Part shown: positions 14,401 through 26,400 of the stretch, one piece after another | How the letters are laid out: the number at the start of each line of letters is the position of its first letter | Position numbering within the stretch: position 1 is the first letter of the stretch | NCBI GenBank assembly: GCA_030141605.1 | Contig: JAQGDQ010000126.1 | Location: 186,001 to 250,000, forward strand | DNA: 64,000 nt | Source: Tubiluchus corallicola | Taxonomy: Eukaryota > Priapulida > Priapulimorpha > Priapulimorphida > Tubiluchidae | Direction of reading: 5' to 3' | Notes under the pieces: model-generated | The model's database searches: none | The model's input: only the letters and a program-made list of their open reading frames with translations | Told to the model about the DNA's origin: nothing | Translations under genes and position numbers: made by a program

Positions 14401-17400
14401 ACTTACAGCACAAAGCTGGGGCGAAATTGGAATTTCTGTTGGGAATGGTCCATTGCTACATTGTAAAGGCTATAGAACATTTACTAACAAAGCGTAAGTA
14501 TAAATGGAGATTTGCAGTTTTTTCAGTTACCCTTTTCAAGTATCAACAAAAAATTGGTATAAACTGGTTAAATTATTTTATTTTAACTAGTCTTCAACAT
14601 GTATTCCACCTATTTTTGATTCTAGAAATCAACTGACAGCTGATCCAATTCTTAAAGCCAATACCTTTAATGATTAGTCTGTTTCTCAAGCTATCCTGGG
14701 TTAAATCCACGCTGTATTGCCTGTTCTTGATTTGTTAGCCAATTCTTTTATTTGTGATATTGTTGTAACAGAATCTGATGTGAAGGATGTGTTTTATCAC
14801 TTGATATAACCAAAGCCAGTGGTCCTGATAATATAAGTAATAGATGCTTAAGCTGTCTGCACCTATGTCTCACAGACCACTAGCTAAATTATTCAGCCTA
14901 TCTTTGTCAAATAGTGTATTTCCAGATATTTGGAAAATAGCAAACTTACTACCTTTGTTTAAGAAAGACGACCAATGTTGCGTTAGCAATTATCGACCTG
15001 TATCTTTGTTATCCTGTGCATCCAAAGCATTTGAAAAAAATTGCTTTTAGACATAGGCAATCTGGTTTTATCCCTTGTGATTCTCCTATCAGCTAAATAC
15101 ATGGTGCATTCGATATGTCAGGCACTAGATTTGTTATAAAGTGCGAACTGTCTTTTTAGTTATTTGCAAAATGTTTGGCATAAAAGACAAAATGTTTGGC
15201 ATAAAGTTACTGTTAATTTGATGCAGGGAAAATTAATTACTTTCTTGGTTAAGTTCATTTCTGTCAGAAAGGAAACAATTTGTAATTATCAATCTGATCT
15301 GAAGTACCTGTAACACTTATTTACCACAAGGATCAGTTTTAGGTCCTCTCCTCTTTTTTACATTCATTAACGACACAGCTAATGGTATTCAGTCCGCTAA
15401 TGGTATGCGATTATTTTCTGATGATACATGCATGAAACATGTGGTCCACTGCCAAAATATTACAGCAGGATCTAAATTGTATTACTCAATGGGCAAGTAG
15501 GTGTTTGGCTATCTTTAAAATTCCCTTTTCTTCCCTCTTAAATATTTTGCTATGAAAAATATCTTTTATTTCTATTGAAAATAAATTTTGCTTTTCTTTG
15601 AAGTTTGTAATTGCCGATGGGTGATTAGCTCTTAGTTTGCCTTACAAAATCAGAGGCTGGGAATGTAATGAGACTCTCATACACACACTATTGTTAGAAA
15701 GCTTTATTTTGAACATTTAGTATTTAATATGATTAGATTACCAAAAACAATAGTATTAATCACTATGCGAAGGCACTATATCATCAACTTTCCAATTTTT
15801 TCACAGCTATTAATCTGATCAACATCAATCATTGATTGGCATTGGCAACTATGCATTTACAGAATAAATGGCAAAAGTTATAATAAAGCATGATTCTTAG
15901 ATTACCTATTTATTGTCTTAAACAAACTGTTGATTTTGGTGAATTTTTTCAACTTCAGGTTTTGTACAATGTCTGGTTCGCTGCAGTTTACACAGCTAGG
16001 AGTCAAACCAGGCATAACAGCTGGTATGTAATATGTCTATGTGTAATCTCACTCAGTTAAATAGTGTGGTAGTATCATAATAATGTTAAATATGTCGTCT
16101 TTTATATTAAAAATCAAGTTCTTAACAAAATTTGAAAAATTGTCATAAAATAAAAAGAATCTGCCCCCAAGACAGGTAAACACAGCAGTTAACCCAGCAA
16201 TAGGCTGGACACTGTTATTCCAGTGGCTTGGCAGCACCACTTCCATGTCTCTTCAACTAAGCTTGTTATCACCCGCAGTTATCATTGAGTGTCCTATTTG
16301 GCACAAACAAGGTATTGGTAATGAAGTCTGCAAAAAAGCTAACTGTAGCATCAGTATTGTACATGTGCATTTAAACTGTATACACAGCATTTATTAGCGA
16401 AAATTGATTTGTGACATTTCTATGTTTGTACTTGAGGGCTGTCAAGTGATAAACTCCGTAATTTTAATTACTCGAAACAAAAGACTCTTCATTATTAATA
16501 ATGAAAATATGTGCTTTTCAGTTTTGGGACAACATTTAGATACAAATATAATGGCTTACATGGCATGGAAAACTGGCACTCCTTCATCGCTGTCGACGAC
16601 AGTTGTCTGGGATGGAAATAATAAACATGTGTCATTTACTGCTCAAGTATGTTTTTTACATATGAAATATAAATTTCAAGTTACTAATCTTTAGAACAAA
16701 GCATTTGGCACATTGCAAGCTGGAATAAGGCTGATACATACCCTAGCCAAGATAAATGACCTTGAGCGCATCTTGCATAGTGGTATAGATGAATACGGCT
16801 GGTTTGCATTGTAGTCTCTAAAGAAGGTTAAAATGTCACTACTTTAAAACTACAAGTTACTTAGGAACTATGCCTTAGGAACAGATTGCTACATAAAACA
16901 GCTATAGTAGAATACTTTAATGTCACTTTGGCTGCTTAATTGCTTACCAGTAGATGTACTAACATTTTAGATATTGAAAAAAAGTTTAACTACTTGAATT
17001 ATAAAAGCTTGTTCTACTTTCAATAGCTAAGCAACATTGGCCATGTAAGAAGTGCTTTAATGGATCAGGTGCTTTAGAGAATGATTGTTTTCAAGTTACT
17101 AGCTTAATTGCATTCCTTTAGCTCGCTTCAGTTATTGCTGTACATGTACTATAATTATATTTGGAACTTGGAAAGTTCACTAGTTCATTTTTCTCTACAG
17201 AGAATATTGGAACTAGATCTAGTTTTTTCTGATAAGTTAGTGGAACTAGGAACTTGGACTGTTTCTACATGGGAACTTAGCACTGGAACTAGTTTCCTTT
17301 TCTGGCAGGGAATTGGAACTAGAACTATGGAGAAGGAATTATAAAGTTTTATAACTACACATATCACTGTTTAGAATCAAATTAAAGTGATCAGAAATAA

Positions 17401-20400
17401 GTCCTACTGACTTGAGAATATGCTACTGTGATTTGAAATCATTCCTACTTACTTGAATGGGTGCTTTTTCGTTGAGTGAGGTACTGTATAAGGCACTGCA
17501 GTGACCTGAATTCAATCCCATTTCATTGAGTAATGTACTATCTAGTAACAGTGTTCTCAAATGAGTTCTATGTACCTGAGTAGCATGCTACAGTGAATTC
17601 GTATCACAGTATACTTGCAAAGGAAAATCATATTCAATACCTAACCTTAATAAACATCTTCCCTCAACATAGTAAAGAACCAGAATCAATATAAAATGAA
17701 CATTCAATAACACAATACAGTGATCAGAAATGAGTCCTACCTATTTAAATAAGGTGCTACAGTGCTCAAATAGTAGCGTAAGTAAAATCGTATAGGGTGT
17801 TAGAGACCTAAATGTGCATACTTAAATGTGGTGTGTAGCACTTTTTCTTTAATTAAAAAATGGCCGTATATTGCAATTCATATTCAAAATGTATACAACC
17901 AGAATTAGTATGGTGAACGAAACTACTTAGATTTAGTATTAAGTTCCGGTTGATCATTAGCTACTTACTGCATAAGGCCCATTTCACAGTGAGGATGCAA
18001 GGAAAATTGACAAACTGAATTGCTGTCAGAAGATCAGAAAATTTTCTGAAAATTTCAGGTTTTTCTCGAAATCCCATGCAGGAAGAAAGTTCACATTTCA
18101 CAGTGAAACATTGCATTTTTTTTCTGCACTTTCAGTTAGCTGCAACTACTTTGCAAGTTTTATACTGTATATACTGTAGTATACTATATACTATCTAAAT
18201 TAAGTTATACTTGCCGTATTTCTTATATTCAAGGTACAATTAATAATATTAATCAATGAAATGTCAGACCTCTTTGTTTTTTTTAGCAAACTTTTACTAA
18301 GCACTTCAAAATCTGAAAATATACATATATAAAATATTTATATGCATGCGTTATTTTCTTTTTTCATGACTATAGCCATTGATGTTGCATTAGTAAAACG
18401 CAAAACTTCAGTCTCATAACAGAGAGATTAAATCTATAATTTTATGCTGAAATGTGTTAATTGTTGTTCGTTAAATAAGAAGTAATTGAGTAGTTAAATT
18501 CTGCGAGAATTTCTCACGAAAATGGAACATGCAGTATTTCTACTATGTGGCAGAATTCCTCACAAGGAGGATGCATAGCTTTTAGCTAGCAGCAAAAGTC
18601 AGTTACAAGGTTTTTAATGGTACTGATGTACCAGCATTATAGTTTACGATAATTTCAGTAAATTATTACAAAGTAAATTGCCAAGCAGTTTATAGGGTTT
18701 TCAAGTTATGCTGGTAGTGATGTAAATCTGTGAATTTAATAACAGAGCCAGATTCAAGCTTCTTAGAAGAATTTATTGGAGATTAATGATTAAAATCCAG
18801 TTGCTGTACTGTTGGCTGTGGTGTTAAGTTATAAAATAACCCATTGCATCTCATCATAAATCCTAGGCTGTCTCTCTTTTTTCTGATTATGTGGCATTTA
18901 TATATATTATATCATATTATTTATTTAGGTCCAAGAGGTAAAATAGTACACAATGAACATAAAATATCATGTACAAAAGTAGTTCTTCATAAGCATGCCA
19001 GGGCAAAAGCAGCAGGGAACTTAATCCCCAAACAGTAAGCTGCCTGCTGACCCATAAAGCAAACAGCATCACAACACTGCAGGGTAGTTTAATTTAATGC
19101 CTTTATCATAAAGAATATATTGCTACACCCATGGAGCTTGTAATTAATTTATACCAGTAACTAAAACAAACTTTATAGGTTCAGCTTATGTGAGCTGATT
19201 TTAAGTTAATTAGTTGCTTTGGGTTGCATCCCTACCATTAGTCTCCTTACCATCATTCATACCATTTTGAAGCACTTCTGCCTCATGTCTGTTTCTATGA
19301 GTTTCAGAATCATTCTTTGTATATAAAATTGTTATTATTAAATGCAAAAATATTAATAAATCCATGCTAATATAAAATTTGCTATAAATGCATGCCTTTG
19401 GCACTGGTGAGTTCTCCAATGTGAAAATGTGAATTGCAAAGATTTCAGAGCACATTGAGGTAGCAGTACAAAAGTTAACATTTTGTATTTCTTAAATTGG
19501 CTAAGAAACTTTGTAAACTCAACTTCTGTGAGATGATGTGTGTTAATCTGTTGAGCTAGGGTGTATCACCTAGAATAGTAACATATATGTGAAGTGTTTG
19601 TTTCTGTAAGCTAATTAATAGTGTTTCTTTAAAGCAAAAATGTAAACGAATTTATTAATTTGCAATTTGCTTTGAATGTTTTGGAGTGGTGCAGGCATTA
19701 ATATTTAAAATCCGGATTTCAAAATTTTAAGAATACATCAACTATTATTACAAAGTTTTAATCTTCTTTAGTTAGCGGAGAAACTTTACAAGTTCATCCT
19801 TTGACAGAGAACTGTAAGCTGATCAGAGCTAGTTGTATCAGCAATTTTTTGTAAATGCTTTTACAGTAATGTGAACCACTGCTACAATACAATGAAATTC
19901 TTTGATGTGAAAAACTATAACTGCATTTTTAATTTAAATTTCAGTTTGGTATTCCAACATCGCATGTAACAATTAGCTATATGCATCGGTTTCCCGAAGA
20001 ACAAAGCAAGTTAAAGGTTGCTACAAAGTTGGTATTTTATATTCTTCTTTTGAATTAGTTAAGAAATGAAAAGAAAACTTGTAATTTTCTATGTGCCCTT
20101 GTCCTATTTGTGATTGGTAAGCAGGCATTTGAGAGATTTTGTGAAAAAATCTCTTGAATTGAAGAATTCAAATTGAGTACTGAAAATCAGAGCAGTGGAT
20201 TAAGTACATTTGATATCACTCACTTAGAATCTGAATACTCATTCCAGAGAAACTAAAAAAATCAAATTGTAGAAATGTCATTTGAAAAACAATATTTACA
20301 ACAATATTTTAACATAAATAACTTATTGAAAATTCTCCCATTCATACTCTGTTCCTTCTCCTTCAGAGATTTTTTTCTGGCATTTATAAGATATTTTGTT

Positions 20401-23400
20401 GTTTCATTGCATTCCTGTTTTATAAATTGTTCTGATTCTAACAATGTTTTAGGTTTGGTACATTTGGTGCTTTATTCGAATATGGAGCAGAGAAGAAAAT
20501 AACCCAAAACAGTATTTTAGGTGCAACCATGTCGTTAGGAATTCCGTCTGGTGTATCATTAAAAATTAGGTGATTTTATGCTTTGTAACTATTGTAACTC
20601 TGTAACTATAAGCCATCCACATGGTCATTCTTGAGTTGGTCAGTGCTGAAGAACTGTGCGGACGCCGAGACTGACAGTGAAATTTGAATGTCATTTAAGT
20701 TTGACGATAAAAAACTGCTCTTGATTTTGTCAGTGTCAATCATCATTCTCGGAATGAACAGCCAATAACAATGTGCGCTGGTCACTTGTTAGAGGAGCCC
20801 ATTTATCGCTGGTTGTAATTCTTATAATGACAAGAATTATAATTATGAAACATGCAAAATTGTAAGGTAATCACTACCCTTTGCTAAAAGGCAGCCCTAA
20901 AATGAGAAACGGATAGAAAATCTCTGATATTATCAATTGGCATCGTGATCCAAAGATTCAGAAGTCTGTTTAGAATTAACAGCTTAGCACTTAATTCCTA
21001 CACTTAATGATTTTCACTTAGCTTATGATGTTGGTGTTTGAATCATCTTTGAATTTGTTATTTACATAATTTTTTTTGAAAAGATTTTCATTTGTTTTGT
21101 TTCTTGACATTTAACCCAACTTCCTTGAAGCCTAAGTGATGATTTAAGCTAATTAATTCAAGTTTTTGTTATTGTACATCTAATGTAGGGAAACCGTTTG
21201 TGACCTTGTTGCATAAGGGTGGTCAGATACTTTTTAGCTTCTTTGTTCAGATGCATTTTAGCCATTCAAGTTAACATTTTTTGGATTTTCTGTTGACATA
21301 AATTACTGTTTCTTTTCAGAGTACACAGGTTCAATCAAACGTATGTTTTTCCTATACAGCTATCAGAAAGCATAGTTCCCAGTGCTATATTATATGGAAC
21401 TACTGTTCCAGTGCTAGTTTTCTTTGTTACAAGAGCTCTTGTTGTACGACCTTGGTTGAGACGACAGAAAGAGCAGTAAGATTCCAAATTACATCAAAAT
21501 GGAATTTATTGCCGACCGGTTTCGAACAAAACTGTTCAATATCAAGGCATCTGAAAAAAAGAAATTTACCAGAATTTAGAAACAACATCGAAATACAATT
21601 CAGCAGCGAGATAGCCAAAAGATAAATGATATAAATTCTATAGATAATTTAGCAATTTCCCTTGCAGATTACATATCTTGGTTGGTATGAAACTATGCTA
21701 CACTCCACAAACAAACAAAGAAAAACCAATATGTTAGCAGCAACAGAACTGTCAATGTTAGGGAGCTGTATTACTGAATTCCACAAAATACAGTGCACTA
21801 TTGGTGTTGCGCAAGCTCAAGTGCACTTCAGCAGTCAAGAGTGCACAGACTCATCTTTGCTGTTTAACTTATGCCCAATACGTTTTATGTGTTCCAGTAT
21901 TGACAAAACACGTGATCCTTTATTTGAAACCAGTTTTGTTTGAAACCAGTCGGCAATAAATATCATTTTGATGTAATTATATCTATTTGTCAAATTTGGA
22001 TAATTCAGTTAGATTGCAAATTGTTATTATAATTGTGTACTGTAGTTTATAATACAGAACACATTATTAGTTTATATCCTTGTTTGTGTCAAAATTTTGT
22101 TGTTGTGTTATGTTTGGTTAGTCTTTCTGGATTTAAAGTATTTTACATAATGTAAAATCTAAGTTATACAGCATTGGGAATGGCACTTATAAATGACAGC
22201 TTTGTGGACATATTTCCTTTGGGTAAAGAGCTAGTTCCAGAAAAATAGTACTTCACTCGCAATGTAGATGCATGACTAGCCATACCCACCACACCACATC
22301 ACCCACACTGCACCCACCACACCGACGATGACACCTACAAAACCAACATCAATAACACAACAGCATAGCAAGAAAACACAAAATATTTTATACAAAGTTG
22401 AAAGTGTGCGTTATGACAAATGCTATCATATTCATCTATGAATGATCATTAATGATTAATGCACAAACATAGATAGTTTTTGTTTACTGCTTCTCGGATG
22501 ATAATAGGCTAACAGAAACAACTTACACATGCAATCTATAACACAATAGAATAAATAGGTGATGACAACACCTGAAGCACAAAGACAGTGTGTGTTCAAA
22601 ATAATATACAGCATTGGGGAGGGGTGTTGAATAAGAACTTTGAAATATACCCCTCCCGTTTCATCTAGCGGTCATCTTTCCTAACAAAACTTCACACCTT
22701 ATAGACTGTTTCCTCCTTTTTCCAGGAGTTGGGTTGTTTTTCCCCAACAGTTGTACAAATCAAGCTTTTCTGGAAGCCAATTATTGCATTTTTCTGCAGA
22801 ATTTGGGCATATATGTTGGGAAAGCAGGAAGCCTTGGGCTTGCTGTGAAGTCTAAACATGCTTATAACACCCACCTATCCAACTATTGCCTGCACATTAC
22901 AATGGTTTGCCTGCACATTACTGATTTAGCATGATTTTAGAATGGTTATTCTTTCCCCTTTGCATTTATACTACTCCACTGGCTTCTTTGTTTTATCTGT
23001 TAAAGATTAAGTATAAGCAAATTTTACTGTGCAATTTACTTCTTGGAACCTTTTCATTTATGATATCTAATATCGTTATCTCAAGTGATTGTAAATTTTT
23101 TATTTGTATATTCTGATGTTCACGAATCATGAATATTTATGATTTTTTTGGCAAGTACAGACAAACCAAAGAATCAGTTGAAATCAATGCCCAAAAACTA
23201 TCTGAGAAGAAAATGGAGGCTGAAGCAGCAACATCATTGATGTTGGAAACTGTGAATAGGATACGTGAAACTGAAACAAATAAACGTGGTCTGGTTATTA
23301 TACAAGCTTGGTATGGCCTTCTAGTCACAGAAACTAGCAGGTAAGTCCTTAGTATTGCTCAAGTTGATACTTGTTTTTACAAATAAGTTTTTTGAAGTAG

Positions 23401-26400
23401 AAATGCATTATGTTATGTAGTACACGCCTTGAGCTACATTAGCTTACAATAAATGATTCACTTTTATTTGAGTCATTTGGGGAGGTGCATTTACCTACCC
23501 CATTGCACGTGCATAAAACCAAGAAATAAAGTTTCATGTGTTTAGCTAATTTTTTTGAGATGATTAACTGAGATGATTAATTAATTACCTACAGAATTAG
23601 TAACACAGCTTTACTAGATTTTATTAAAGCAAGTGTAGATAATCAGTACCTTGGTAGTTAGATGAATTTGTCATGTAGAACTAAAAAGCATGAAACTCTG
23701 TGCAACAATAAATTTTACTTTTTCTGTCTCATTAGAAATTGTTTTATTTATGATGAAATTTTGCTTAAATTGTTTGCTGGCAGGCTGCCTTACAGCTGAC
23801 TTAGTTTGTGTTGCATAATATTGTACATATGTTTTCATAAACACTGCCTATTATTTTCGCCCAGGTTTGTAGGATTGGCATTAGTAACATTTATCATCCC
23901 ATTTTTATGATTTTGGTTGTTTTTAACCTGCTAAAACGACAACACAGTGCAATCTGTAACATTTGTGCGATACTGTGCAATTGGCTGAGTTTAAAAGTAG
24001 AGGAAAAGTGAATGGAACTGGAATCCTGGTCAGGTTCCCTCTGAGTATGATGTGGATTACCTTAAATTAATAGATTTATAATTCTTTTGATAAATAAAAG
24101 AAATTCCACAGTTATTAGTGAAAACTACAAACACTAAATTAAAAAAAGCCTATGGTTGGAAACTGTTTTCTGGCATTTAAAAATATTGCATAGTACTTTT
24201 TGTAAGCATAGTGCACGGTTTGGTGCAGATGGCCCATTTTGTTCAGGTTGAAAATGGCCAAGGGGTTTTGCGCTACCTTCTTTTCGAATCTCACATTCGA
24301 CCTGCTTCTGTGCAAACAGTTGTCATCTGTCTTATTATTGTTGCTATTGTTATTACCTTTGTTATTTGTTTGTGGTCATGTGTTGTTGCTGTGTTCATTA
24401 AGAGTTGTTTTTAGTAGCCTATGGCTAATGTTGTTTGTTTGTCCCAGTCTTTTCAGTCATGTTTAAACGTGGATACACTGTCGCTCATTGAGATAAACAA
24501 CCTTAATCAGTATAGTGAATGAAACCATTTTCAGCCACTTGTGTATTGAATCTAGCAGTCACTTACCTATTAACTGACTGGTCTAGTATTGTCTAACTAC
24601 AGTTAATGCCATGCCGTGGAATAACTTCAAAATTACCCATTTTTGCAAATTATGTGTAACTATTTATTTATTAATGTAATAAATGTTTACCTTTTTAAGT
24701 ACAGCAAAGTCTAATGTGAGTTTTCTTATAACTTTATACAAGCATTAAGACTCATAAAATGTAAGATACATAAACAGGAAGCTTTATTGAGTTTTCATTC
24801 GCATGTCTGTTAAGCACTTCTGACATTGATTTACATTCTACTGAAGTATGGCTTCACTTACCTGGGCATTTTTCTGATATTAATGAGGCAGAGCTGTGAT
24901 CCACTAGAATTTGGCTGGAAAGACTTACTGTAACCTACCTTAGTTTCCTTACCTTTTGTTGACATATGTGGTTCTTAAACTTTAAAATTTACAGTCTATT
25001 GCCACGTTATTTTTAGCTGACTAGTTAGTTAATCTCAACTAGCTTACAGAATTGGCGAAATTGATGCAGAACTATTGGTTGTTGAAAATTTTGATTGTAC
25101 TGTTACAGTCAGGTAGCTGGAAGAGTGATTGATGTAACCATACCTCTTCAGTGTCAAGTTAAAGATTCAAAGCTTATTCTTCATGAAGGAACCAAGGTAA
25201 TTCATCCTGATCAATACTATCTTTGTGGCATTTTAACAAAGAAAGTAAAGGTAATTTTTCTCTCTGAAAATTAACAACATTTGCCAAATAGCATTAATCG
25301 ATATACAAGTCATATCATATCTGTAGATATTCCTTAATCTGCTTTATTAATCTACTTTATGTTAGTAATAACCTTGATCTATATTTATGTTTCTTATCGA
25401 AGAACAACTGTCTTTTTAAATTAAGTAAACACGTAACATAATTAACTGAGTTTCAATTTTTTCTAAAAAGATTTGCAAGGAATAGATCAACTATTCTCTA
25501 GGCAAAGTTTAAGTTCAACAAAGTCTATTCTTGTAATGGTACTATTACAAAAAATTTCTGTAGTGCACTGATTTTTCTCACATGTTTAAACAGTCATTTT
25601 ATTTTGCCTTGATACTTCAGTATTTAACTGAGAATTTTCTCCTAGTAGTGAGCATGTTTGATAATAATAAATACCTAATACAGTCAGTGTTGTTCTACTT
25701 TGTGATTATACCTCGATAAAATTAGACATTTCCTTCCTTGATTATAGTTCAGTAAATTTTACACTCCTGTTACTGATGCACCAAAGAGTATAATCCATGT
25801 CACTTACACCATACTTGTATAATCATACTGTTATGTTTTTGAAGAGGTATTGTGGCTACGCTATTAATGTACTACAGACCAGATATTTGTTTGAAGAGGT
25901 ATTGTTGTTACACTTGTTAATGTACTGAAGACAAAATGTCGGGTAAAAATGCAGTGAACTATGAATCAACAGAGGTACAGTAGCAGCGAATTCAGAAATG
26001 TAACTAAAGTACTATATTGCACAGAGTGAATGAGGTCTCTTCAAGTCACAGGTTTTTATAACTGTACAGGCAAAGCGCAGCATCTGTCTATCTATTGTGT
26101 TGTATACAAATCTAATAAAATTTTTAATGAAAAGGTGTATTGATTCACGTAATTTTGGATTTTCACTGAATAAGATTATTGAACGCTTGTTTTTCTGATA
26201 ATTTTTTTACCAATTAGATAGCACCCAGTTTTACAATATGCAATCATCTGATATCATCCAGTATTGCCTTAAGAATATGAATTAGTTAGAAAATGCATAC
26301 AGCCGAAATGATAAATTCTTGTAATATGAGAACGAGATTCAAATAAAAAATGTAGGCCGATTGCTTATTCAGATTGAATTTATGATTGTATTTTTTGTTT

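Noticed and set aside
14301-14636. 111-codon plus-strand frame
   Set aside because: It is a +1 shadow of DNAJC11 exon 6; the true frame matches the family and splices in phase.
24211-24466. Plus-strand frames rich in Val, Leu and Ile suggesting a membrane protein
   Set aside because: The hydrophobicity comes from a TTG/TTA-rich low-complexity stretch inside DNAJC11 intron 12; the flanking exons join in phase.
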